A stretch of DNA of 64,000 bases from contig VJWM01000126.1 of assembly GCA_010909165.1 (NCBI GenBank), positions 434,001 through 498,000 on the forward strand, read 5' to 3'. Shown here in pieces: positions 32,821 to 44,460 of this stretch. Origin of the DNA: Anthoceros angustus (taxonomy: Eukaryota; Streptophyta; Anthocerotopsida; Anthocerotales; Anthocerotaceae). The position numbers and the translations under genes were made by a program. Each line of letters begins with the position of its first letter. The first letter of the stretch is position 1. The notes beneath the pieces were generated by a model. It was not told the DNA's origin. It searched no databases and saw only the letters and a program-made list of their open reading frames with translations.

Positions 32821-33042
32821 TATTGGAATTAAGTTAGTAGTTATGAATGGTTAGACCATTCTAGTTTATTAATTAGTTATGCCTCGATTGGGACGGTTTA
32901 ATAACGCTGGCATCTTGTATATAATGCGGCTATTCTCCTTCAATATTACCTCTTTATTCATGCTTGGCTCTCACTTATCTTGCTCCCCGCTATGCCTGCA
33001 CCACGCACTAGTGATGTTAGATCCTAGTCTACCATTTTCATA
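32821..33042 (+). repeat. Copia 2 3' LTR
   Basis: 222 bp, TATTGGAATTAAG to CCATTTTCATA. It is shorter than the 5' LTR through several small losses (for example tgcctgcaccacgcac against tgccttgtgctgcaccatcgcac). It is followed by the acacc duplication at 33043-33047. Confidence 0.85.
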
Positions 33043-34590
33043 ACACCTACCACCACGCCCACCAACGACGTCAGTGGAGACCACTCACCGTGGTAGTGAA
33101 GCTGAATGGGCGGGCGACAGATCGCGACGCCAAGACCCCTCATGAGGACCAAGTGCAACCGTGTGTAGTCACGGGAGGAGGGGGTAAGCACCACCAGCAG
33201 AGGTCCTATTATGTCATGGCACGTGGATGAGAAACCATTACCTGTCTATATGTGAATGGAGAACGTGCTTAACCTCACCGCCCATGTGCGTGTGGAAATA
33301 GGAGGGACTGGGGCCTACCATCGCAAGTGAGGACCCGGCGCATACTTCTACCATCGCGCCGGGGTTGGCTCCTATTATGGAGGCGACTTTGGAGGAGTTG
33401 AGCGAGGAGGAGGTCCAGCTTGGGTGGATGAGGAACCGTGGTAATAATCCTCAAAGAATAGCGGCCAGCGGAAGATGCGAAGCCCGAAGGTGGTACACCT
33501 CAAATTAGGCCAGCAGTGAGTGAGGTGGAAGTGTGGGAGAACCCGTCTGGGCAAGGTGAGAGCTCGTGGCGAATGGAGGACGAGGGCTGCGCCAAGTCGA
33601 GGTAGGGCGCCAGATAGCGAGGTGGTGGTAGCAACCTAAAGATAATTTGGTTAGGATGTCTCGACCTAGGATCGCCCGAATTGTGGGCGGCCCTTTAGTT
33701 TTCTTAGGACCAAACTGGGAAAACGGGTGCGATGTATAAGAGGGGCAACTGCCCTCCACACAGATAACTCGGTTGAGATCCCCACGCCTGTGGCTGGTTG
33801 GAGACGTCCGATGAGAGGTGTGCGCGAGACGCCCTAGGGGTGGTCGAGAGCTTGCTCGCAACGGGAGGAGAAAGCAATCTTGGCCGATAAGGAGGAGGAA
33901 ACCAAGGGATTGGCGCGGGCGGTCCGGAGCTTGCTCAACGCCTGGCCGCCGGGGTTCTTCTCCTTCACCTTGTGTTGTGTTCAAATTGAGAGAGAAGTGT
34001 TGAGTGGATGGTTGGAAGCCGAATTGAGGAGGGAGAGAGAGAGAGAGAAGAGATTGGGTGAAGGAGAGATCAGACGCTGGCGAGGTGTGAGATCGTTGAG
34101 AAGGAGCGAATTGGAGAGCGGTGAGTGTGAATAGAAACCAAACCGGTGCATGGAAGTGCACAAGGAACAACGCTGTAGAAAGTTGTGGGGTGGCGCCTTG
34201 TGTGTGTGTGTGTGTGAGGAGCGGGAGGTATCCTAGGGAATTTGGTCCCTAGGAAGGGAGTGAAGTGTGGAGTGTAATAAAGTCCGATCCGGAGCGCACG
34301 CCTGCGGTGTGGGATCCGCACCGGAAATAAGTCGCTAGGGTTTGGTGTGGACCCACCGTGGTTGTAAGCAACTACCCGGTGAGTGGCCCGGAACGGAACG
34401 AGATTTGGGGAATAAGAGTGGTAGTTGATAGACAAGAGTAGAGGAGTAGTGCAAGGAGTAGTGTCGACTTAGGCAAAGGTGAAGTGATAGAAGTTAGCGC
34501 CTCACAAACCATTCCCTTGGGAGCGAATCCTAAGCCTACAACGACATTGAGGGTGAATGGACCTCTGTCCCCACGACACCACACTCCACA
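33043..34590 (+). repeat. Gypsy 5' LTR, second part
   Basis: The sequence continues the LTR broken at 11510 and aligns with 42500-44145 of the 3' LTR, including gcttaac.tcaccgcccatgt near 33268, a (gt)n tract near 34200 and the end words acaacgacat. The LTR ends at ...ccaca 34590. Open frames on the minus strand here are shadows. Confidence 0.75.
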
Positions 34591-34592
34591 TT

Positions 34593-34612
34593 TTGGCGCT
34601 GCGGGAATGGAA
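34593..34612 (+). other. Gypsy primer-binding-site-like sequence
   Basis: ttggcgctgcgggaatgg directly after the LTR end resembles the tggcgcc...-type primer sites of plant Tat/Athila Gypsy elements, but is not an exact match that I can assign to one tRNA. Confidence 0.45.
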
Positions 34613-34674
34613 TCGCCAAGGACGAGGTAGAACTAACCATAGCTAAGTAGAGTCTAGCATTACTAGATTGATGG

Positions 34675-36700
34675 ATGCCTCGTGGAGACAAGCGATTCGA
34701 TCCGACTGGGGAAACGCTCGCAAGACGGCAACGCCATGGAAAGATTGCAGAGAGTTACGAGGAGAGCGGAGATCACACTTGCCGGACGAGGAAGGGGAGG
34801 AGTCAACTCGGAACTAGGGATCGGATCTTATCGGATTCGATTCCCAACTCTCGACTATGAAGCGGTACAAGGCCGTGTACCCGATCCCACCTTGTCTTTT
34901 GATCTCGCCCGATTGCCTAGATCCGCAATTCACCACTGAATGTAGAGGTCACCCGCACGTAGTGGCCGCCAACTACCGCAGCTGAAAGTACTACCAGTAG
35001 TTATGGCTGCGATCTGTGCTTGTTACTACTAAGCAATCACCCCGGAGAAAAGAAGGGCCATGAGGATCCCGACGAGTTTGTCGAGCTGCTTTGAGCTGAC
35101 GCTTGCCAACCGTGAGGATGCGATCGTGCCCACTGCTTTATGGAGTCTTACGCCCAAGTGGTACAAGCGGAGTACATAGCTTCTTCCACACCCCGCCTAC
35201 TTTGGGGCCTTAAGAGAGCTTTTGTGAAAGATCAGAGGGGTCGATGTGGAAGGATATGTCTGTCCAAACTCGAGGGATTGCGAGAGGGAAGAAGGAGACC
35301 CGCAGCTTATGTGGAAAGGTTCCACACCACGGATCGGGCCGGTCCGCACTCGAGCTAATGGCCATTCACCGGTTTGCAAGAGGATTGGGCGCGAGATGGG
35401 AAGACACGCTCCAGTCGAGAAAGATTTGGATCGGGCGATCAAAGCGCTCGAACTATGAGGAGTCCAACGCGAAGAGAAGAAGAACTCGAACAAGGGCGCA
35501 GGAAGGACAAAAAGAAATACAAAAGAAGAAGAAGTACTATTCGCCCTCCGATGACAGCCCTGGAGGAGGATAGTTTTCAACCGACTCGGTAGCTCCATGG
35601 AAGAGGAGACCAATGAGGATTCGGAGGAGAATTCGCCAAGGTGAGCGCAATCAAGGGATAGAAGGAAGAAGGGAAAAATGATCGGGAAACAAGACGACGT
35701 AAAAGGGAAGGAGCCGCTATATGCACGAAAGGACGCGGAGCGAGAAGAGAGGTGGAAACAAAGAGCCAAAAAGTGGAGCAACAAGGGAACAAGATGGAGG
35801 AAATGATGGTCAAACCGAGAAACTCCATCTTAATGCCATCAAGGACCATGATAGAAGAAGGGTTGCTACCGGAGCGCGGCGAATCTCTTCGCTCAACTTG
35901 TGGACAAAGGGCACTCGAGGTCGAATGCCCACAAACAAAAGTGCAACTGGGCTACGAGGAGGATGAGGAGATGTGCTTGGAAGATACATACCAAATTCAA
36001 GAGGCACCGATCTCGGTACCAAAACTTTGTACCCTCAAGTTTACGAAACCCCACGTATGGGTATTCGATCGATGGCAAGGAACCCGCAAATGAGTGCCAC
36101 AAGGTTACAATTGCCGAGGGTTCGCATCTTGCTGCTGGATGCCCCTCCGCATCTCGCCAGGAATGGTGATTTTGAAAGGTCGTGTGGAAAAGCAATCGTC
36201 ACGTGAGGCCTCCGGACACCAAAGAAACATGTGAGGATCGCTCAACCTCCGGACCCCACCCCGCAGACAAAGAAAGCCCGCTGCCAATGCAAGTCAAGAT
36301 GCGCCATGGTCAGATGGGAGGATTCCGAGGCCAGTACCGAGGAGCCCGAAGGGTTGGGGATGTGGATAGGTATTACTAACTCCGCGATGGTGCTCGGACG
36401 GAGCGGCGAGAGGAAGGCGACACCCTAAGAAGGGAAAAAAAGAGAAGAAGAACGGAGTGGAGCCCATAACGTCCGCAAGTGAGGAGGAAGAGGCGCTTCA
36501 TCAAAGCGGGAAGGAAGGTCCAACCACAAAACGAGGGACTGGTATGGGAAGAAAAAAAAAAAGGGCATGAATCCAAATGGACGGGAGCAAGGCACTAACG
36601 CCACACTTAACGCGATTGCGATGGATGGCATCACGTGTAACTCCCTTAGCAGAGACCGCTGGATTCGAGGGTGAAGTGCAACGAGGACGGACGGTGACTC
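34675..36700 (+). pseudogene. Gypsy gag region, degraded
   Basis: A frame opens with MPRGDKRFDPTGETLARRQR at 34675 soon after the primer site. Further pieces, in different frames, are rich in Lys/Arg/Glu (RAFVKDQRGRCGRICLSKLE near 35215, EEELEQGRRKDKKKYKRRRS near 35490). KARCQCKSRCAMVRW near 36270 may be a zinc-knuckle remnant. Position and charge suit gag. Frames are too broken to delimit a protein. Confidence 0.5.
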
Positions 36701-37599
36701 GAGTCACATGGGGCGAAAACCCGCAAGAGGAAAAAAGGATGAGTTGGCGTCGAGGAAGTTATATGATCCGAAGAAGAATGAACCGACCGCATTTTGGCCA
36801 CCGGCCCACCGACCCACCTACCGCCGCCAGTTCAACATGCAACATCACCACCATGTTGCGAAATGACGGTGGGGTTGGCAAGGAGAAACAGCACACAGTG
36901 TTCCTTTCAATTTGGCGAAGCTATCATGGACCAAAAGTTCATGATAACATTCGATCTCGTGACAATCCATGCATCACCAAAGAACTGGGGCATTGAAGGC
37001 GCACAACCCAAGAAGAGACGGAACCTTTCCACCCCAAGGCCGAAATCCTTGGTGAATATGGTGGCCATGATGGACTGTGACCATGAGCTATAGAAAATTG
37101 GGATGTGTAATCAAGAAGGTGCCGCTAGATTCCGGTCGGGGTCAACATCATGACAGAGGAGACCGCCTAAGCTTGGGTTGATAGAACATACATCAAAGGT
37201 GTTGGTCGGAGACATGTCCAAAATGGCGTAGGGGAGTTGACGGGAGTCCTAACCCATATTGGTACCATTCCGCACTCATGGACTACGTGGTCATTAAACA
37301 AAAAGCGCTGTATGAGGTTCTCATTGACGAACATGGATGTATGGGGCACGTTGCACCTTCAAATGGGCGAGAAAGGAAGTGGGATTCAAACCTGACGGGA
37401 CCCCAAAATTAAGGAGGAAGGATATGTTTGACTTGGAGAGATAATGCGAGACACCCACGAAACGGAGGGATACACCTCACAAGATACCGGGGAGAGATGA
37501 GAAGGAGAAATTCCCATTCGCATATTTCGTGGTCGATGAAGAGGACGACAGGAGAGATATTCCCATTCCATCAACCTATTAGGGTGCTATGGAGTCACA

Positions 37600-40000
37600 A
37601 TTGACAACCGGTGGGGAGGAGGATCGACCAGAAGGCCGGGACGAGGTCGAGGAACAGAAGTAGAGGTGGTCAGCGGGAGAGCGACGATCCGACAAACTCG
37701 GAGGGTGCGAGGGTGTCTCACGCTTTACCTCGACGACCTATTCCGGAATGGGGAATGCAAGGAGAACCAAGACAAATGGAGGAAGGGTTCGCAATCACAT
37801 CCGCCGGTGGAAAGAGAGTGGGCATGACGGATGAGGTCAAGGACGTGGAAGTGTTGCCGGCAAGGTCCTTAAGTTTTCAACAGGATGAATGCACTTGGAA
37901 AGGGGTATGAAACAAACATGGAATTTATCCACGTTTTTGCTTTTGACGTTACGTATATGAAGGGGGAGGAGTGGGGAGCACAAGATTGATCTCGAGCCGG
38001 ACACGCAATACAAGCTAAATCCAAAGTATTCGAAGGTAAAGGAACAATTGAGCTCTACTGCGGACGCTATATATCCTATTGTGACATCGGAGTAGCCCCA
38101 ATTGTGGTGGTTCCCAAGCAAGGGAAGATACGGTCCTGTCAGATTGGAGGAAGTTAAACAAGGTGACCAAAAAGACCATTACCCGCTCCATTCATAGACA
38201 ACATAATCGGACTTAGTTGCAGAATGGTCTACCTGCTCGGATGGGTATTCGGTATAATACACATCTCGTGGAGAGTGATTGGCCACAATGCCTTCACTAT
38301 GATCGGGAACCTATGCCTACAAACGGAGTGCGCTCGGATTAACAGGCACCAGATCCTTCATGCGACATGTTGTCAAGATTTTCAAGGAATACCTTAGGGA
38401 CTTCATGGAGGTCTTCTGGATGACTGCGTGTTTGAGCAAAGATCACCTCAACCACCTTCGCAAATGTCCGAACGGTGTCACTGCACAATTGTGTCTACAT
38501 CCCGAGAAATGTTATTTCGCATGCCGAGGGTATTTTGTTGGGGCACCGTGATTGCTGATAGAGGTGATAAGGTCAAAATCATTACCGCCTCAAGCCACCT
38601 ACCACATCAAGGAGCTTAGGGATTCCTCGGAATGGTAGGCTATTATCGAAGGTTTGTGAAGAATTTTTCCGTAAGGGCTCTATGTGCCGCTCGCAAGGAC
38701 CAGGAGTGGAATGGACGCAAAACGAGAGGAGGCCTTCAATGATCTTCGACCACGATCACAAAGACCCACGCCGGGACCGGATCGAGCAAGAAATTCCACG
38801 TGTTTGTAGACGCTTCGCCTATGCAATGCACATTCTAAGCCAAAGGGATGACAAGAAGCACGATTATCCAATCTATTATGCAGGAGGCACCACCGACGCA
38901 GAAGAAGTATACCACCACCGAGAGGGAGGCGCAGGATGGTGTACTCGGTTCGCAAGTTTCACTATTTGCTATCCCACGAGTTCGCCTTTCCATGTGGACC
39001 ACTTCGCCTCAAACACCGTAAACAAAACCGACTTGTCCGGACGCATAGCAAGATGGATCCTACTCCCGCAAGAATTCACGCGGTGGAGACCAGAGGAGGT
39101 AAACATGTGAATGCAGATTACATTTCGAGGTAGAACAGAGGAGGTTACAGACCAAAACGACGATTTTCCGATGAAGCTTTGTTCGCATGAGTTAGAGGGG
39201 AAGCGCACCGAACCATAAGGCGAGGGTAAATGGTGGCTCGGCAGAAATGAGAAGGGAGAACGGATACACAAGGCCCACTCACGAGGAGATGATGGAATTC
39301 GAAACGGAAAATACCACCGGATCTTTCAAACCCCCAAAGGCCAGGCACTATTCGCCCGCTTGTACGACGCAAAGACAATCTGCACAAATCGGACCGGATG
39401 GAAAGTTATGGGTAACAAGCAGTTATCCGAAAGCCGAGAGATGCACGAGGGGAAGCGGAGGATATTTGCGCATATCAAGAAGGTGCTTGAAACGGGTATC
39501 GGTGGCAAACCATGCATCGTGATGCTAGGAGTTTGTTAAACGATGCCCGCCGAGGGTTGGGAAACCGTCCGCAACCACTCAATGGCCAATGGTTCCGATA
39601 TTGGCCCCGCCATTCGAGAAATGGGGAATAGATTTGTTGGTCCCATACACCAAAACGAGGACGCGACAAAACCAATACATCCTCGTGGCCACGACTATTG
39701 CACGCGATGGTGGAAGCCCAAGCACGGTGAGCCTCATGTAGTGGCCAGTTCCTCTATGAACATATTATCACTGATATGGTTGCCCTTGAGCTTGTCACCA
39801 TGAGGGTCACATTTCGTCAACGGTTATATCTCATATGACGATCTACTTCAACGTCACAGAAAACGACTCTTATAATCCCAAGGCAAATGGCTTAACGAAA
39901 AGGCGAATGGGCGTGCAGATCCTCAACAAGCTAACGGTGGAATACGCACGATTGGGATCTTAAGCTTCACTCCGCGCCGCATACAGATCGCAGAAAAATA
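37600..40000 (+). pseudogene. Gypsy reverse transcriptase, RNase H and integrase, degraded
   Basis: Recognisable pieces in Gypsy order: VTKKDHYPLPFIDNIIG (about 38163), MRHVVKIFKEYLRDFMEVF with the catalytic LDD in the neighbouring frame (about 38360-38430), LCLHPEKCYFACRG (about 38490), GMVGYYRRFVKNFS (about 38631), RNase H words YPIYYAG and AEE.YTTTERE (about 38865-38930), and integrase words FEKWGID and TKTRTRQNQYILVAT (about 39615-39690). Frames change every 50-200 bp. Integrase after RNase H makes this Gypsy, not Copia. The segment 40000-40410 has only weak traces. Confidence 0.8.
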
Positions 40001-40414
40001 ACAACGCAACAAACACCGTACTACCTCACCTACGGCCATTCTCCTAATGCCTATTGAGTTTGAAATTCCCACCGCGATCAGTGAAACTAACCGCATGGCG
40101 AGAGGAAAGTCACCGAACGGTCGCCTTCGCTAAACATACAGAGGATAGGGAACGCGTGAGCGTCATGCGTGATATTCAAACGGAAAATATGGCATGACTG
40201 CGGAAGCAAGAGTGGGTAGTTCCGTGACTTGGCCTCATTGACGACAATAGGTACATGCACTTTGGAAGCTCCATCTGGATGGGGCCATACAAAGTTCTAA
40301 GTCAAAGAATGGCTCAAGACAACCGCAAGAGTTAGCGGATCTCCACTACCACCCGAGTCAATGGGTGGAGGGTCAAGAAGTATTATACATAAGTTGGCGA
40401 GGACGCCAACAAAT

Positions 40415-40424
40415 GAGAAGGGAG
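40415..40424 (+). other. Gypsy polypurine tract
   Basis: gagaagggag precedes the TGTAAACG start of the 3' LTR by two bases. Confidence 0.6.
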
Positions 40425-40426
40425 TA

Positions 40427-43400
40427 TGTAAACGATCTAGTCTCGAAACCCTGTAAAATGTGCCTCAAGTGAATTTTTTGTTTTTTGAGAGTGGTGTGAA
40501 AATAAGTCGATTGACGGTAGTTGGGGATATTCATAGTAAAAATGTCCTTGGCCTATGGAGTTCTTTTGTTTTATTGCCTAGGTTAGATAATAAATGGTCC
40601 GGAATTTGGTGTTCCTTGGCCCATGGACTCGATATCCACTAAAGGTCTATATATGTGAGGTAGGGGTGGTTATTTGGGGTTGTCCCTATAAGTTAGTCGA
40701 CCGCCAGAATGAATGAGTGTGGGGTTGTGGATTGGGAAGCGGTCGAGACAACCAGAGTAGGGGAACCAAACTTAACCCTAGGAAACCAGTAGTGATGAGC
40801 TCTAAACGGCGGAGCGCAACGGGCCGGACGGAGGGAGTGGAGCGCAACGCGCCGGAGCGAGGTCGAGGAGCCGTGGAGGCACCGTGATCGGGCAGAGCGA
40901 GAGGCGCAACGGGGGGAGGGCCGCCCAACCTCACCCTGAAGTCGCAACGCAGGAAGGAAGGCGCGCCGCGCGGCGCGCCGGAGGAGGTAGGAACCTCGAG
41001 TCGACCTCTGTGAAATTCGCAGCGAGGTGGCACCTATTTGAGGCGAGACCGTGAAGACGGAGAGGATGGCGCCCAAGGTCACCACCGAGATTGTGCTTGC
41101 CCAATGGCCAACATGGATCATTGGAAAGTTCGATGGGGTGAAGGAGGAGCCGGGTTTCATGGAAGAGCGGTGGAATTACATGAACTGGATCGGCAGGAGT
41201 GCGCCGCCACCTAAAAGACAAGCAACGCGGGAATTAGAGCAAAACCGGATTGGGACCGCATTGGTTAGGGTGTATGGGCGCAAGGAGGAGGCGGGGTTTG
41301 GTGATGGAACCTTCAAAAGGAGCACAAGAAGAAGCAGCCGGTGAAGGGGCGAATCCGGAACCCAATGGTTGGTCGACGCGAGATTGGCAACACAGCTTAA
41401 TGGGTCCGCCAGATGGCTTCTGTTTCCTACAAGACAAGAAGCGTGGATTATTTGTCCGACCACTGCCGTTGTTCCTCCATGAAGTGGGCCAAAATCGAGG
41501 GACGAATCCTCTCGAGAAGTTGAGTGAAGAGAGGTTGAACACCTCCTACCTCCTCTAATTTCACCATTCCTAGTCCATCTTTATGCGCATGCTAATTGCC
41601 CCGCCAGAGGTGGAGATTGTAGCCTCCTTCATGTGGAAGCCAGGGAGGTGAAGTGGAAGGCGGAGGAGCCCAAGGAGGAAATTGAGGAGGAATCGGGAGT
41701 CCATGGCGAGTGCCTGAGGAAGAGAAGGAAATTCTACCAAGAAGAAGAGGAAGACCGGGGTGGCGATGTCCCAAAAAAGGTGAAGGCGGACGCTGGCACC
41801 AGTCAAGTGCGCGCCATGAAAAGCAAAGAAAATGAAAGCCAAACGGCATGAGGTGGCGGAGGAAGAGGCGCGATCCGAGGACAATTTTGCGACTGGATGC
41901 GATGATGAGCGCCCCGAGGGTTAGGTCGACCTCGTGAGCGGACCCTCCTCAAAGATGGGAAGAGATTTTCAAGGGACTCCACCGCAATGAGGTGGATGCA
42001 ACCGAATTGGTGAGGGTGCGCACTTTGTTGGGAGGAAAGTTCCAGAGGGATGGCTCGCACGGCCGCCGCAACAAGTGGAATTACAGGAGCCGACCACGAT
42101 GATCCGGGCCCAAGCGTTGGACCAAGCGGCCTTAGCCTCACATCGCCTGGGCAAGGGCGGCGGAGGAAGTGGTGAAGGCTGTGTGATTTAAGGAGAAGCC
42201 AGCAAGCAAGCGAGGAGATAAGCCTGTGAGGATTTGTGCAGGGCCTGTGAGAAGTTGCAAGCCATGACGTCGCCAGGAAGCGCTCATGGCTCAAATTAAG
42301 GATGCCCACGAGTCAAACCAGAGATGCAGTGGAGTTGTTGCGAGCCCAGAGCGTGAGGCCTCGTGGAGAAGGTCCCATAAGCTGAACGGTATAAACGGAG
42401 CGGATGAGGCACGGGCCGAACCGTAAAAGAGAAGGGAAGCGAGGTGGCAGGACCACGACCGGTAGTGGAAGGCACTACCGGAAGGAAGCAAGAAGGTAGC
42501 CGAAACACCTACCCTACGGCCGACCAACGACGGTGGAGACCACTCACCGGTAGCGAAGCCAGAATGGGCGGGCGACAGACGCGACGCGCGCCCCGCGAGG
42601 ACATGGACCGTGCAACTGTGTGTAGTCTACGGAGGAGGGGGTAAGCACCTCGCAGCAGGAGGTCCTATTATGTTGCGGCACATGGATGAGGAAACTTATG
42701 TGCCCGGGTCTATATGTGAATGGAGAACGCGGCTTAACTTCACCGCCCATGTGCGTGTGGAAATAGGAGGGATCAGTCCTACCCATCGCAAGTGAGGACC
42801 CGGCGCATACTTCCATTGCGCCTGAGTGGGGATTGGCCCCTATTATGCGAGGCGACTTGGAGGAGTTGAGGAAGAGGAGGTCCAGCTTGGGTGGATGAGG
42901 AACCGTGGTAATCCTCAAGAATAGGCGCAAGATGCGAAGCCCGGTGGTATGCCTCACCAGACGCCCAGCAGGATGTGAGGTGGAAGTGTGGGAAACCCGC
43001 CGACGCCGGTGCGAGGGCTCGTGGCGGCGGGCGAATGGAGGACGGCGGGGCCAAAGTGACGAAGTCGGGAGGGCGCAGGATAGCGAGGCAATAGGTGGTA
43101 GCATCCTAAAGAAATTTGTAGGATGCCCACCGACCTAAGATCGCTTAGAATTGTGGGTGCGCCCCTAGCTTTTTAGGATCCGGAAACTGGGAAACAGGGT
43201 GCCGATGTATAAGAGGGGCAACTTTTGCCCTCCACAATAGATAACTCCTGGTTGAGATCCCCACGCTGCCTGTGGCTGGTTGGAGACGTCCGATTGACAG
43301 AGGTGGTGTGCGCGAGACGCTCCTAGGGGTGGTCGAGAGCTTGCTCCGCAACGGGAGGAAAGGAGGTGATGGAGCAATTTTGCTGACAACGGAGGAGGAA

Positions 43401-44145
43401 GCCAAGGGATCGGCGCGGGGCGGGTCTGGAGCTTGCTCGTAACGCCTGCTGCGACGCCCGCGGTTTCTTCTCTCCTTCACCTTTAAACGAAGTTGTGTTC
43501 AAATGAGAGTGTGAGTGCATGGTTGGAAGCCTGCGAATTGAGGAGGGAGAGAGAGAGAGAGAGATCGGGTGAAGGAGAGATCAAACACGCGATGCGAGGT
43601 GTGAGATCGTAAGTGGGAAGAGGGGTGAGCGAATTGGAGCGCAAAGGAGAATTGTGTGAATTGAGAAACTCAAACCGTGCTTGCGTGGAAAGTGCACAAG
43701 GAAAACAACGCCTCTAGAAACCGTGGGGTGGCGCCTTGTGTGTGTGTGTGTGTGGAGGTGAGGAGCGCGAGGTATCCTAGGAACTTTGGTCCTAGGAACG
43801 GGAGTGCAAGTGTGGAGTGCCAAATGATCCGGAGCAGCCGCCCGTGCAGGATCCGCGCGCCGCACCGTAGATGAGTTGCTAGGGTTTGGTGTGGGACCCA
43901 CCTGTGGTTGTAGCAACTACCCGAGTGGCTAACGGGTCGAGCGAGACGGCGGTCGGAGTTAGTCCGGTAGTTGGAAGTGGGGTAGTAGTAGAGGAGATAG
44001 GTGTAAGAGGAGTAGCGGTCCCCCCTTAGGCAAAGGTTGGTAGTGATAGAAGTAGCGCTTTTGGCACAAACCATTCCTCGGGAGCGAATCCTGTGACTAC
44101 AACGACATGGAGGGTAAATGTGGACCCCACTTGCGTTCACGACAT
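40427..44145 (+). repeat. Gypsy 3' LTR, about 3.7 kb
   Basis: Begins TGTAAACGATCTAG and aligns with both parts of the 5' LTR, with one copy of the unit that is duplicated there. It has TATA tatatatg at 40648-40655, the K/E-rich reading-frame remains at 41065-42350 (MAPKVTTEIVLAQWPTW, KWKAEEPKEEIEEES) and a (gt)n tract near 43740. The end is placed at 44145 because E3 sequence resumes with gggtcgtc at 44146. Confidence 0.75.
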
Positions 44146-44460
44146 GGGTCGTCAACCCAAGTGGGCGCCCGGAAGCTTCCAATGCCTTGAGGAGCTCAAC
44201 GTGGTAGTAGGCGAACCGATTCCATTTGCCGGATTGCCTCTTCCACATGCGCCCGGCTGCACTTCTCGCCATAGGTGCTCCCGGAGCTCGAGCGTGCCGT
44301 CCGCTTGCCGGTCCGCCTCGCCAGTTTGTCACCGGAGCGAAGTAGTCTCGTAGGGGCCACGAGGAAGGCCTCTCTCATACTCTCGCACCTGGCCGATGCT
44401 GCACTCAGCCTCCGGAAGGAAACACGGGTCCTGCCACATGGACGGTATGCCTGGGGTCTG
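44146..44460 (-). mobile_element. E3 element, right piece (minus strand)
   Basis: On the minus strand, gcctactaccacgttgagct and ctcaaggcattggaagc match the plus-strand E3 copy at 45520-45560. The reading passes into 8308 on the left side of Gypsy (gacgaccctccggaagg) once gggtcgtc is counted once. The right border near 44460, where plus-strand E3 starts, is approximate. Confidence 0.6.

Larger units (their letters stand above)
11511..33042 (+). mobile_element. Copia element 2 (inserted in Gypsy 5' LTR; split by Copia 1)
   Basis: Copia-superfamily retrotransposon with LTRs 11511-11749 and 32821-33042, primer site 11750-11762 complementary to initiator tRNA-Met, purine tract 32812-32820 and 5-bp target duplication acacc. 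Internal order is leader frame, gag, protease, integrase, reverse transcriptase, RNase H, which is the Copia order. Copia 1 (12501-27676) interrupts gag. Without it the element is about 6.3 kb. It also carries an open frame upstream of gag and an antisense open frame after RNase H. Several frameshifts break the polyprotein, so the copy looks inactive as written. Confidence 0.88.
8317..44145 (+). mobile_element. Gypsy-type LTR retrotransposon with about 3.7-kb LTRs, interrupted by Copia 2
   Basis: The 5' LTR is 8326-34590 interrupted by Copia 2, and the 3' LTR is 40427-44145. Both begin TGTAAACGATCTAG. Internal region 34591-40426 has remains of gag, reverse transcriptase, RNase H and integrase on the plus strand in Gypsy order. 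The sequence gggtcgtc flanks it at 8309-8316 and 44146-44153, a candidate target duplication; nine extra bases (tgcagcggg) lie between the left copy and TGTAAACG. Without Copia 2 and an internal 967-bp duplication the 5' LTR is close in length to the 3' LTR. Very long LTRs fit the Tat/Ogre-like Gypsy groups, but clade is not proven. Confidence 0.75.
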
